From Rickettsia australis str. Phillips (GTDB taxonomy: Bacteria; Pseudomonadota; Alphaproteobacteria; Rickettsiales; Rickettsiaceae): a stretch of DNA of 42,658 bases. The notes under the pieces are model-generated. The model had not been told where the DNA came from and searched no databases. It saw nothing but the letters and a program-made list of their open reading frames with translations. Shown piece by piece: positions 8,016-17,222 of this stretch. The translations under genes were made by a program, and so were the position numbers. The DNA lies in NCBI RefSeq assembly GCF_000273745.1, contig NZ_AKVZ01000035.1, positions 1 to 42,658 of the forward strand. The letters are read 5' to 3'. The number at the start of each line of letters is the position of its first letter. Positions within the stretch are counted from its first letter, which is position 1.

Positions 8016-8738
8016 TCACATCAAATCACCGATATTCTCTAAAAATAACCTAGCTCGATGTGATGCCGGTTTCTTAAAAAACTCCTCCGCAGGCTGATTT
8101 GCTAAAATCTGTCCTTGATCCATAAAAATAATACGATCTGCTATTAATTTTGCAAATTTCAAATGGTGCGTAACCACTACCATGCTCATTTGATCTTTTA
8201 ATAAATTTATATTCTCTATAACATCTTTAATATTTTCAGGATCGAGTGCCGAAGTCGGTTCATCGAATAACAAAATTTCCGGCTTCATCATTAAAGACCT
8301 TGCTATCGCTATTCGTTGCTTTTGTCCTCCTGATAGGCTTGCCGGATATGAGTCAAATTTTTGTGTTAGTTTAAATTTTGCAAGTAATTCCTTTGCCATA
8401 GAAATTGCTTGTTCTTTCGGCAATTTTAAAACATTTACCGGTGTATAAATTAGGTTTTCTCCTACAGTTAAATGAGGAAAGAGATTAAAATTTTGAAAAA
8501 CCATACCGACTTTTAAACGAAGCTTTCTTCTATCTTTTGGCAATAACTTCTTCTCGTCTACCAAAAAAGTACCGCTACTTGGTTCTGCTAAATTATTTAA
8601 AATTCTAAGCAGAGTAGTTTTACCGCTTCCTGAAGGGCCAATTATTACAGTAGTCTCCTTGGTAGTAAAACTTAAATTAATATTCTTAATTGCATAATTC
8701 TTGCCGTAACGCTTACAAACTTTTTCTAAAATAATCAT
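8016..8738 (-). CDS. glnQ: amino acid ABC transporter ATP-binding protein
   Basis: ATPase of a polar amino acid importer (glutamine type), working with a membrane permease and binding protein not encoded here. The 240 residues hold Walker A GPSGSGKTTLL, Q-loop VFQNFNLFPHLTVGENL, ABC signature LSGGQKQRIAIARSLM, Walker B EILLFDEPTSALDPE and the switch histidine in VVVTHHLKFAK. All motifs are intact. It starts three bases after the stop of the MBL hydrolase gene and is presumably co-transcribed. The specific substrate is not readable from the ATPase alone. Confidence 0.9.
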   Translation of the reverse strand: MIILEKVCKRYGKNYAIKNINLSFTTKETTVIIGPSGSGKTTLLRILNNLAEPSSGTFLVDEKKLLPKDRRKLRLKVGMVFQNFNLFPHLTVGENLIYTPVNVLKLPKEQAISMAKELLAKFKLTQKFDSYPASLSGGQKQRIAIARSLMMKPEILLFDEPTSALDPENIKDVIENINLLKDQMSMVVVTHHLKFAKLIADRIIFMDQGQILANQPAEEFFKKPASHRARLFLENIGDLM

Positions 8739-8741
8739 AAA

Positions 8742-9506
8742 CTAAACCGTAAATCTATAACCGTCATAAAGCGGTTTAACGTTATTTGGAAGCATTTTCG
8801 TAATATCATGATAATCTATCGTATGTCTCATATTAGTTAATAATATCTGCTCAGGTTTATATTTTTCACGCCATTCTAAAACTTTATCAAGCCCTGCATG
8901 ATTCGGATTTGATTTATAATCCATACAATCTAATATCCATATTTTTATATCTTTTAAAAATTTTTCCGATTCAGGCGGAAAATCGATTACATCAGGCGAA
9001 TAAACAAAATCACCTATACGCAAGCCCAAACTATCTATAGGACCGTGATGTTGTCTAAAAAATTGTATTTCGATAGTATTAATCTTAATTTTATCAAAAA
9101 AACTAACAGATTGCGTTGTGAACAGTCGTCCAAGCTTAAATAACTTATTATTAAATAGATAATCAAACTTTGTATAGAGATTTGCCGTACTATCGTGATC
9201 TGTATATATTTCAAATGGCTTACCTTGCATAAAAGTAAATACCCGTAAGTCATCTATACCGTTAACGTGATCGGAATGATAATGTGTTAATATAGCACAA
9301 TCAAGCTTATTTATCTTTTCTCGTAATAGTTGATTTCTAATATCAAAACCGAAATCAACTAATATTTGACTATTTTCATCGTTAATATATATTGCTGATC
9401 TAGTCCTTTTATTGTACTTTGAAGGAGAGGTGCAAATACTGCAATCGCACCCGATCACCGGTACGCCTATAGATGCTCCACACCCAAGTATTATTACTTG
9501 TAACAT
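8742..9506 (-). CDS. MBL-fold metallohydrolase (PhnP-like)
   Basis: 254-residue metallo-beta-lactamase fold enzyme. The N-terminus LGCGASIGVPVIGCDCSIC matches the PhnP phosphodiesterase-like family, with cysteines that may bind an extra metal. The metal-binding motif LTHYHSDHVNGIDDLR (HxHxDH type), RQHHGP, DVIDFPPESEKFLK and the distal TNMRHTIDYHDI histidines follow in order. The true substrate is unknown; a cyclic phosphodiesterase or related role is inferred from the family. Its start is only 11 bases from the start of the divergent PAP2 gene, so the two promoters must lie within each other's coding sequence or 5' ends. Confidence 0.82.
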   Translation of the reverse strand: MLQVIILGCGASIGVPVIGCDCSICTSPSKYNKRTRSAIYINDENSQILVDFGFDIRNQLLREKINKLDCAILTHYHSDHVNGIDDLRVFTFMQGKPFEIYTDHDSTANLYTKFDYLFNNKLFKLGRLFTTQSVSFFDKIKINTIEIQFFRQHHGPIDSLGLRIGDFVYSPDVIDFPPESEKFLKDIKIWILDCMDYKSNPNHAGLDKVLEWREKYKPEQILLTNMRHTIDYHDITKMLPNNVKPLYDGYRFTV

Positions 9507-9517
9507 AAATATTTAAA

Positions 9518-10192
9518 ATGATGTTTGAAGTTTTTTATAATTTTTGTGGCTTAAATCAAGAAATATTCTTATTTTTGAATAAAATTACTAATATCGGCTC
9601 TATACCTTATTTTTTAAAAATAATTTCGTTTTGTTTTAATATCGCTAATTTCGCCTTAATATATATTTTATACTGTATATATTTTTATATTCAATTAAAG
9701 AAAATTAAACATGATAATGAACGACAAAATAAATTTTGGCACGGTTATAATAAATTAGTTGAAATCGGTATAATATACGGGGTATTCGGTTTAATTTTTA
9801 CCGCTCTTAAATTTTTAGTTAATTTCCCTCGCCCTTATTGCAGTCTTCCTGCGGATAATTTCATGACCATAATAAATACTGCAAATGAAAGATGCTTTTC
9901 AAGCTTTCCAAGCAGCCACGCAGCTCTTAGCGTTTTAGTAATATATTTTATTTGGGATTATATTAAATTACCATTAAAAATCTTAATGATCTGTGTTATT
10001 ATGCTCGTATCTTTATCTCGCATAAGCCTTGCCATGCATTACCCAAGTGATATAATTTACGGCATTGCTATTGCATTTATAACAATACTAATAGGTAAAT
10101 TAATTTATCGCATCTTTGCAAATAATATAATAAGAAAGGTTGGTGTAATGCTTACTATTATCATTCCACGACTTGATCGCGGAATCCGGTAA
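9518..10192 (+). CDS. PAP2-family membrane phosphatase with repeat-derived C-terminus
   Basis: Integral membrane lipid phosphatase of the PAP2 superfamily, 224 residues with about six hydrophobic segments. The three catalytic motifs are intact: K-x6-RP (KFLVNFPRP), PSSHA in FSSFPSSHAALS, and SR-x5-HYPSD in SRISLAMHYPSDIIYG. Likely substrates are lipid phosphates such as undecaprenyl pyrophosphate, phosphatidylglycerophosphate or lipid A; which one cannot be told. The last residues IIIPRLDRGIR come from a palindromic repeat that runs over the stop codon (10158-10250), so the original C-terminus has been replaced. ATG at 9518 or 9521 are equally possible. Confidence 0.83.
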   Translation: MMFEVFYNFCGLNQEIFLFLNKITNIGSIPYFLKIISFCFNIANFALIYILYCIYFYIQLKKIKHDNERQNKFWHGYNKLVEIGIIYGVFGLIFTALKFLVNFPRPYCSLPADNFMTIINTANERCFSSFPSSHAALSVLVIYFIWDYIKLPLKILMICVIMLVSLSRISLAMHYPSDIIYGIAIAFITILIGKLIYRIFANNIIRKVGVMLTIIIPRLDRGIR

Positions 10193-10250
10193 AAAATATT
10201 AGTATTTTTTATTATTTTTATGGATACCGTGGTCAAACTACGGTATGACA
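10158..10250. repeat. family B-related palindromic repeat overlapping the PAP2 gene end
   Basis: Arms TCATTCCACGACTTGATCGC (left) and TACCGTGGTCAAACTACGGT (right) are degenerate inverted copies around an AT-rich centre. The left arm encodes the PAP2 C-terminus IIPRLDRGI and supplies its stop. Related to the in-frame elements of the 35118-38252 gene. Confidence 0.75.
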
Positions 10251-10266
10251 AATTTGGAACAAATCT

Positions 10267-11350
10267 ATGCTGCTATATCGAAAACACTTTATAAAAAATA
10301 TCTTACCGCTGCTTATAGTCGTTACTTTTTCAGTGACTAGTATAGTATGGATAACGCAAATATTAAAACTTTTATACTTATTTGATAAAGGTATAAAAGT
10401 TATGGACTTCTTCAGTTTAATAGTTCTAGTACTTCCTACTTTATTATTTATTCTGTTACCGGTAATAACGGTTATTGCCATCATCTATATCTATAATAAT
10501 TTAAAAGTCGAGCGACAATTAATTATATTACAAGCTTCGGGAGTTAATAATGTACAGCTAGCATTGCCTGCTTTATATGTCGCATTAATAGTTATGCTAC
10601 TTGCTTATTATATATCTTCTACCATCCTGCCGTTATCTCATATAAACTTAAAATCACATTTAAACTTTATAAAGAATAATTATATCTCAAGTATGATTGA
10701 AGAGAAAACTTTTAATAAAGTAACGAAAGATATAACTGTTTTTATAGATAAAAAATCAGCAGGAAATATTATGAACGGCGTAATAATATTTGATAATCGC
10801 AACGCTGATAATCCATCAGTAGTATTTGCTGGTTCAGGTACTCTTAATATATATGATAATAACCCGATTTTTGAACTTAATAAAGGTCTAAGACAAGAAT
10901 ATGACGTAAACGGTAATTTAACTCAACTAACTTTTGATTCTTTAATGATAAAGCTACAAAATGATAATCCTTTAGCATCACAAAGAACTCAACATAATAA
11001 AGAAGCAAATGAATATTATATAAGCGAATTACTTGCCCCTACTCATGATTTAGTTATTACTAAAAAAATTAAATTAATTGCTGAAGCACATCAAAGAATA
11101 ATTTGGCCTTTATATAATTTTGTATTACCTTTTTTAGCACTTGCAGTTTTTCTAAGATATCCTTATAGCAAAAAAACAACTTTTATGCCAGTATTATTTT
11201 CTGCCTTAACAGTATTGCTAGTTACTTCAATTCATTTTATATTGCAAAATTTTGCTTCAAAAAATCTAGATTTTATTTTTTGCTTGTTACTCCAATTTGG
11301 TTATTGCTTTAACGATCGGATTATATTTATTTGTACGTAAAAGAATATAA
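10267..11350 (+). CDS. lptF: LPS export permease LptF, C-terminal frameshift
   Basis: Inner-membrane permease of the LptB2FG complex that extracts lipopolysaccharide from the inner membrane. Hydrophobic segments lie at about residues 15-35, 50-75, 95-115 and 270 onwards, with a periplasmic beta-jellyroll-like domain between (about 120-260). In the first frame the protein ends at 11340 (357 residues) with a tail QFGYCFNDRIIFICT that is unlike the family. After the T6 run near 11275-11281 the other forward frame reads ACYSNLVIALTIGLYLFVRK and ends at 11350, the expected last membrane helix. One extra T explains it. The protein may still fold with an altered final helix. No lptG is adjacent. Confidence 0.85.
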
Positions 11351-11352
11351 AT

Positions 11353-11817
11353 CTATTCTACCTTATTCCATGTTCCACGAAGATTTTGAGTAAAATAATC
11401 GATTTTATTTTCCTGCTCGGTAAATTTATTTATTTTAACTGTTAATTCTTTTAAATCTTCTGGTAAATCGGTTATTATAATTATTCTTTTAAAAACTTCT
11501 ACATAGTCCTTAATTTGTAAAATTTTTTCTATAGCTGTAGGTGAAATAATGATAAGCACACTAGCATTATTAGGATTTTGTAACTCATCGGTAATATAAA
11601 TCGGCTGTTTTTCAGGATGCGGATCAAGTTTACTACCGTGAGGTATAAATTGCTTACGTGAATAAGTCCAAAGATTTTTATTGAGCATTTCTTGTTGATC
11701 TGCATCTGCAGTTAATATCACGCTTTTAAGATCAGAGTGATAGCATTTTTCTATCAGAAGCAATATCGATTTTAGAAGCAATTCACCGCTTGTTTGATAA
11801 ATACTAAATTGCTGCAT
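11353..11817 (-). CDS. holC: DNA polymerase III chi subunit
   Basis: Clamp-loader accessory subunit that links the tau/gamma complex to SSB. The 154-residue product has the family pattern FSIYQTSGELLLKSILLLIE, CYHSDLKSVILTADADQQEM, LNKNLWTYSRKQFIPHGSKL and PIYITDELQNPNNASVLIII, close to the E. coli length of 147. It converges with lptF, with only two bases between the lptF alternate stop at 11350 and the holC stop. Confidence 0.88.
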   Translation of the reverse strand: MQQFSIYQTSGELLLKSILLLIEKCYHSDLKSVILTADADQQEMLNKNLWTYSRKQFIPHGSKLDPHPEKQPIYITDELQNPNNASVLIIISPTAIEKILQIKDYVEVFKRIIIITDLPEDLKELTVKINKFTEQENKIDYFTQNLRGTWNKVE

Positions 11818-11877
11818 GGAATTTTATAATTAATTGTTTATTCAGTTCTATTAATATATAACAGTATTGTCTGCTCC

Positions 11878-12557
11878 TTAGACTAACACTTCATAATTTG
11901 CTATACTTGTTTTATTGACTATAAATCTCCCAAGATTTTCATTTAAATAATTTAGCGTTTCCCTAGTTATATTATTATGTATAATATTTTTAATATCCTC
12001 AATCACTTTTTCAGAAGCGAAATTTTGTATTTCACATAGTATGCTCTTTATTTTAACTTTATCTTCGTAACTAACAGCACTAGTAGGTTCGTTTTTAACT
12101 TAATAAACATTTTTTCCAGTAACTCATTAGTTCCTATATTTTCTTGTTTTAAACTTGAAACTTGTAGTCCATCTTTCTTTTTTACGTTTTTATCCAAAGG
12201 TTTTCTAATAGGCTTTAAAAAATTTTCACGTCGACTATCAGTGAAACTATTCGAAAAATTTGTAAATTTTTCTTCTTCCGTACTACTTTTTAAATCTGTT
12301 ACTTTACTTTGGTCCAAAGGTTGCCTAACAAAAGGTTCTGAATATTTTTTGATTCGAGTTTTAGTAAAACCTTCCAAAAATTTTGCATATTCTTCTTTTT
12401 CCTTATCATCTTCCTTATTTGCCGATTGGTTTACTTTTACAGATAAGGTTGATGTAAAGATAGTTGCGGTAGCTATCGGTTCTTGGGAAGCAGTGGTTTG
12501 AGAAGAAACTTCTATTACTTCACTTTCTTCAGTATTGTTACTGAAAGGTGAACGCAT
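11878..12557 (-). pseudogene. repeat-containing hypothetical protein, frameshifted
   Basis: Not recognised. The first frame (12557-12048, 169 residues) is hydrophilic and low in structure, with a Ser/Thr-rich start MRSPFSNNTEESEVIEVSSQ. It carries two related units of about 32 residues: EEYAKFLEGFTKTRIKKYSE plus PFVRQPLD, and EKFTNFSNSFTDSRRENFLK plus PIRKPLD. After KMFIKLK one missing A in a short A-run (about 12095) shifts the frame; restored, it continues NEPTSAVSYEDKVKIKSILC, EIQNFASEKVIEDIKNIIHN and NLGRFIVNKTSIANYEVLV to a stop at 11878, about 226 residues in all. No signal peptide or membrane segment is seen. It could be a secreted or scaffold protein; function unknown. Confidence 0.65.
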
Positions 12558-12675
12558 AGCTGTACTCTTATTAAATTAAAAAATTATCTAAAATATTAAG
12601 AAGCTTATTTAATATACAAGTAACTTCAAGGTAATTAATAGACTATGAAATTAAATAATTACAAAATTAGAGAAA

Positions 12676-12760
12676 TGGTACGGATGAAGGGACTTGAACC
12701 CCCACGCCTCGCGGCACAAGAACCTAAATCTTGCATGTCTACCAGTTTCATCACATCCGC
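12676..12760 (-). tRNA. tRNA-Leu (UAG anticodon)
   Basis: On the minus strand the acceptor GCGGATG pairs with CATCCGT (one G-U at the end), followed by discriminator A and encoded CCA. The anticodon stem CAAGA/TCTTG encloses the loop TTTAGGT, giving anticodon UAG. The class II variable arm (GCCGCGAGGCG region) and T-arm GGGGGTTCAAGTCCCTT are present. Confidence 0.95.
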
Positions 12761-12785
12761 ATATGGTAATGCCGTTACCGTAAGT

Positions 12786-12939
12786 CATTGTTGCGTGGAT
12801 CGGTTTTTGTGTCTGAGCTACGGAAATTGCATAGCAATTGTACGTCCGCAATCTCAGGAATTTGTTATTATTTTATGAGATTGCTGCACAGCCTACGGCT
12901 GCTCACAATGACGTTTTCTGATCCACACAACAATGACAT
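12786..12939. repeat. family D palindromic repeat with family B-type ends
   Basis: Ends CATTGTTGCGTGGATC and GATCCACACAACAATGACA are inverted copies. Inside are CAATCTCAGGAATTTGTTAT and ATGAGATTGCTGCACAGCCT, a second palindrome. It ends at the stop of dapE, so the last bases of the element may define the dapE 3' end. Related to 22582-22684 and 38226-38320. Confidence 0.75.
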
Positions 12940-14084
12940 CAAAGTATTTCCATCAAAAAATTATAATACACATCATATAATTTTTGTAAATCACTAATTT
13001 TTGTGTATTCGTTTATTTTATGTGCCGTTTCGGATAATAAACCGAATTCTACTAACGTACAATAATTTTTGACGAATCTTGCATCTGATGTACCGCCGCT
13101 TGTAGAGAATTTAGGTTTTATTTTAAGAGTATGCTCTACTACTTTAGCAAATTCTTTTATTTTAGCACTAGGGTTCTGAATAAAACTTCCAGCAGAACTA
13201 CTATATTCTAACTTATAATCTACCTTATATTCTTTGCAATATCGTTTAATAATTTCTTCTACCTGTTTTGCTAAAGTTTCTGCACTATGTAAATTATTAA
13301 AACGTATATTGAAAGATGCTTCCGTACTTACCGGAATTACATTTGAGGTCTCATTACCAACATCAATATTCGTTACTTCAAGATTTGAATTTTGAAAAAA
13401 TTCAGTACCTTCATCAAGTCTTATATTTGTTAACTCATTCAATATTTTTATTAAGCAAGGCAACGGATTATTTGCTTTATGAGGATAAGCTACATGCCCT
13501 GCTAAACCGTCTATATTTAATTTAAAGTTAACACTTCCTCTTCTGCCGATCTTAATTGTATCACCTATTTCTTTTTCACAAGTAGGTTCACCGACAATAG
13601 CAAAATCTACCTTATGTCCTTGGTCATAAATATATTGCAGCATTTCTTTAGTGCCATGCTTTGCTTTCCCCTCTTCATCACTAGTAAGTAAGAAACTAAT
13701 AGAACCTTTAAAACCGGCATTATTTTTTATAAAATCTAAGCTAGCTGCTAGAAAGCACGCTATAGCTCCTTTCATATCCACCGCACCTCTGCCATATATC
13801 TTACCATCTTGCTGGCTAGCCTTAAATGGACTCGCATTATGCCAAAGCGCACGATTATCTACCGGCACTACATCTACATGACCAACAAAGCAAATATTAG
13901 GCTTATTTCTACCGAAAACAGCATAAAGGTTAGTAACTTGCTCGCTTTTAAAATCGCCGAATATTTTTATTTCGGTCTTAAAGCCGTGCTGTTTAAGCAA
14001 ATCATCAATATACTCAATAGCCCCATCGCTTTCAGGAGTTACAGACTTAAAACCAATCAAATCTTTTAAGTAGTTAATGTACAT
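12939..14084 (-). CDS. dapE: succinyl-diaminopimelate desuccinylase
   Basis: Zinc enzyme of the lysine/diaminopimelate pathway that provides meso-DAP for peptidoglycan. The 381-residue protein has the M20 peptidase layout: metal ligands in CFVGHVDVVP and GRGAVDMKGAIACF, the catalytic acid and ligand in SFLLTSDEEGKAKHGT, then EPTCEKEIGDTIKIGRRGS, the dimerisation domain from about 175, and the final histidine region near GLLSETAHKINEY. The ATG at 14084 gives MYINYLKDLIGF; a TTG one codon earlier is also open. It starts three bases after the stop of the methylase gene, so both are probably in one transcript. Confidence 0.93.
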   Translation of the reverse strand: MYINYLKDLIGFKSVTPESDGAIEYIDDLLKQHGFKTEIKIFGDFKSEQVTNLYAVFGRNKPNICFVGHVDVVPVDNRALWHNASPFKASQQDGKIYGRGAVDMKGAIACFLAASLDFIKNNAGFKGSISFLLTSDEEGKAKHGTKEMLQYIYDQGHKVDFAIVGEPTCEKEIGDTIKIGRRGSVNFKLNIDGLAGHVAYPHKANNPLPCLIKILNELTNIRLDEGTEFFQNSNLEVTNIDVGNETSNVIPVSTEASFNIRFNNLHSAETLAKQVEEIIKRYCKEYKVDYKLEYSSSAGSFIQNPSAKIKEFAKVVEHTLKIKPKFSTSGGTSDARFVKNYCTLVEFGLLSETAHKINEYTKISDLQKLYDVYYNFLMEIL

Positions 14085-14087
14085 CAA

Positions 14088-15749
14088 TTATTGCCAAAGT
14101 AAATTTAATTTAGCTTCATTATTAGTATCAAATAAAAATAGCTCATCTACTCTTAGTTTTTCCATTTTTCTATTATCTAATATGTTATGCATATCTTCAA
14201 ATTTAGAAAACCAATAATATTTCTGTTTATTTGGTTTATATGCATCGGTAAAATACAGTATCGACGTTTTTACTCTCACATAAGATAAGAAAGTACGTTG
14301 TGGCAGAAAAATAACAGCCTGTAATTTTGCTTTTGATAGTAAAAATTGACGGACGCTAGATGTGTCTTTCCTAAACAAAAATCCCTCAGGTACTACCAAG
14401 GCCATTCTACCGCCTTCTTTTAAATTTTGTAGACAATGCAAAACACAAGCAGCATCATCGTTATTTTTCGCAATGCCATTATAATAAAGAGGAGCTATAT
14501 GATTTTCTGTTACAGTTTTGCCGTTTTTTATAGTTTTTTTAGTGATAGTTTGAGAAAATGGCATATTAGTAGCTACTATGTCAAACTTTAATTGTTGGCT
14601 TGTCTTGGAGCTAATATAATAAGGATTTCTTAGGGAATCTATTTGCTGGATTTCACTATGTCCATCATAACCTTGTAAAACAGTGTTCATCTTTGCGATT
14701 CTAGAAGTTTTAGTTAACTCTTGTCCATATAATGTATTAAACCTTAACCTTTCTAAATTTTCTTCAGTGTTAATTATATTATTTTCTTTTATATAATTAA
14801 CAACTTCAGTTAAAATACCACCTGCACCACAAAAAGGATCATAAATAGTTTCTCCAAACTTGGGATCAATTAGGTTAATAATTGTTTTGATTATATTTCT
14901 CGGTGTAGGATATTCACCAAAATTATTTTCAATCAAAATGCTTTTTTCTAGGAAACACTCAAATGCATCACATTTTATATCCGTATCAATTGTAGATAAA
15001 ATGAGAGGATCAATTGCATCAATAATATGACGAAGAGTATTATTACTTAGAGAAATAGGCGTAAAAACATCACCACCGTATTTATTCTTAATTTGTTCTA
15101 TAACATAGCTATTAATGTAACCGATAATATTATCGTTTGATTGTGCTTTGATATTATTCCACCAAGATTTTTTGTTGTTTTCACTTAATAACTTTAAGAA
15201 TAATATATTTGCAAATTCGCTAAATCTTTCTATTCCTGCTCGGAGTCCTTCACTTCTTAAAAGATTATTCAAGTTTTTAAATATCGATATTAATTCTTCA
15301 TGTGATACTTTAACTTCTTTCGATATAGTCCAAGCTTCATTACTGTTTGCTTCTAAAAAAACTAATAATTCTTTTTGACACAGTAATTCCCTTACTTCAT
15401 CACCGTTTAATATAAGCTCTTTATTATTAGCAACAAAATGAGCTTCACAGTAAACTCCGTTCATTGCAAACACTATAGGTACATCAAGCAATGTTGCATA
15501 TTCCGTTGCTTGATCCAAAGCTCGCCTTAAATCTGCTCCTGTTTTTTTTGCTTCTATTATTGCAATAGGTTTATCATTATTACTTTCATATAAGATATAA
15601 TCAGGTCTTTTTCCGTTTAATCTTGTCTGTTCTGTTTTTGATTTTGGTTTTTGGAAATAAACATTCTTTTTAGTATCATTATCTATATGCCATCTCTTAT
15701 TTACAAGGTTATTACTGATAATCCATTCGGTTTGCTGTTCTACTAACAT
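14088..15749 (-). CDS. HsdR N-terminal nuclease domain fused to HsdM-type DNA methylase
   Basis: 553 residues with two restriction-modification domains. Residues about 1-120 resemble the HsdR N-terminal nuclease fold: RPD at 48-50 and EAKK at 66-69 form a PD-...-ExK site in RPDYILYESNNDKPIAIIEA. Residues about 150-540 are an N6-adenine methylase of the HsdM type: EYPTPRNIIKTIINLIDP, S-adenosylmethionine motif DPFCGAGG (304-311), and motif IV as NMPF (395-398) where NPPF is usual. No specificity (HsdS) gene or helicase domain is adjacent, and no target-recognition domain follows the methylase. It may be an incomplete type IIG-like or orphan enzyme. It ends three bases before the dapE start. 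Confidence 0.8.
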   Translation of the reverse strand: MLVEQQTEWIISNNLVNKRWHIDNDTKKNVYFQKPKSKTEQTRLNGKRPDYILYESNNDKPIAIIEAKKTGADLRRALDQATEYATLLDVPIVFAMNGVYCEAHFVANNKELILNGDEVRELLCQKELLVFLEANSNEAWTISKEVKVSHEELISIFKNLNNLLRSEGLRAGIERFSEFANILFLKLLSENNKKSWWNNIKAQSNDNIIGYINSYVIEQIKNKYGGDVFTPISLSNNTLRHIIDAIDPLILSTIDTDIKCDAFECFLEKSILIENNFGEYPTPRNIIKTIINLIDPKFGETIYDPFCGAGGILTEVVNYIKENNIINTEENLERLRFNTLYGQELTKTSRIAKMNTVLQGYDGHSEIQQIDSLRNPYYISSKTSQQLKFDIVATNMPFSQTITKKTIKNGKTVTENHIAPLYYNGIAKNNDDAACVLHCLQNLKEGGRMALVVPEGFLFRKDTSSVRQFLLSKAKLQAVIFLPQRTFLSYVRVKTSILYFTDAYKPNKQKYYWFSKFEDMHNILDNRKMEKLRVDELFLFDTNNEAKLNLLWQ

Positions 15750-15950
15750 AAGAATTGCTTAGATATTTTTATTTTGTAATTAATAATTATATCTTCTTAC
15801 GCTTATTATATAAGCTTATAAAAGTACAAAAACAACTTTTTATCTCACTAAAAAAATAAATTATCACTATGAATTTATATAGATTTTTGACTTTCTTAAT
15901 GAATTTAAATAACTTATTATTATGAGCTTGTTATAACTAATATTAAAATC

Positions 15951-17131
15951 ATGGGCATAAATAATCAATTAAGAGAATTAATTAAATCTGGTACTTTTGC
16001 CGGTATATTATTAATTATTGCTTTTACTTTAGCAATAATTGTCAGCAATAATATTTTCCTAGCAAAATATTATTCTTCTTTTATTTACAGTAAATTTTCT
16101 TTAACAATAGGGAATGTAAGTTTACAAACAACTTTTATAGAGTTGGTTAATGACGGTCTCATGACCTTCTTCTTTTTATTAATAGGTTTAGAAATGAAAT
16201 TTCACCTAGTAGAAGGTGAATATAAAAATAAAAAAAACTAATATTACCTGCGACGGCAGCCCTTGGAGGTGTGGTAGTTCCTGCCTTAATATACATGTTT
16301 TTTAATTATGATAAACCGGGATTAATAAAAGGATGGGCTGTTCCTATAGCAACCGATACTGCTTTTGTCCTTGGTATTTTATCTTTTTTCAGTCGACATA
16401 TATCTTTAGAATTACGAGCTTTTATTATAGGTTGCTCATTAATTGACGATGCTTTTGCGTTAATTATACTAGCCTGGTTTTATACTAAAACCATCAATAC
16501 TCCGGCATTATTAATTTCCTCTGTAATTATATTCATCTTGTTTATATTGAATTATAGACAAGTTAAACAATTATTGTATTATATAATTGTAGGTTTATTA
16601 TTATGGATTAGTATGGTGGAGTCAGGTATTCATGGTACTTTATGCGGAGCTATTATAGCACTTTTTATACCTGTTAATATAAAAGGAGAATTTAACACTT
16701 CTTTTAAAAAACTTAAAAACTTAACTAGTCCTTTTGTAAATTACTTTATTTTACCGCTTTTTGTATTTATGAATTCCGGTATCCTTTTAGAATATTTTGT
16801 ATTTAAAGGCACATGTTCCAACTCAATACTTGCTTTAATTTATGGGATAATATTTGGTTTATTTGTAGGTAAGCAATTAGGTATTATGCTATTTTCATAT
16901 CCATTTGTAAAATTTAAACTCTGTAATTTACCAAGTGATACCTCATGGTTAAAATTTTATTCTATATCTATACTCGGAGGAATTGGATTTACCCTAAGTT
17001 TATTTATAGGTAGTATTACGTTTGAGAGTAGTTGTCCTTCAAACTCTATGAGAGCTGCAGTAATAATAGGCTCTTTAATTTCTGCATTATTTGGCGTAGC
17101 CGTTCTAAAATATTGTACTAGCAAAGAGTAA
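15951..17131 (+). CDS. nhaA: Na+/H+ antiporter NhaA, reading frame broken at an A8 tract
   Basis: Inner-membrane sodium/proton exchanger. The first frame (15951-16241, 96 residues) covers the start to LIGLEMKFHLVEGEYKNKK and stops after an A8 run (16230-16237). The second, in the -1 frame, continues KLILPATAALGGVVVPALIY to 17131. A -1 shift at the A-run gives 393 residues, close to the 388 of E. coli NhaA. The ion-binding aspartate pair is intact in SLIDDAFALIILAW, and TDTAFVLGILSF and the C-terminal GGIGFTLSLFIGS are typical. It is either a recent frameshift mutant or rescued by slippage, as may also apply to dnaX. The 200 bases upstream (15750-15950) show nothing else. Confidence 0.85.
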
Positions 17132-17222
17132 AGAACCTAAGAAGCTCTACCTTGAGTAACAGACCCATTTTCTGACAGGCGTGCGGAGCGAAGTATATAA
17201 CTAATAGGCAAGCCGACGAACA

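Noticed and set aside
12645-12997. Open frames across the tRNA-Leu and the repeat
   Set aside because: They translate tRNA and repeat sequence.
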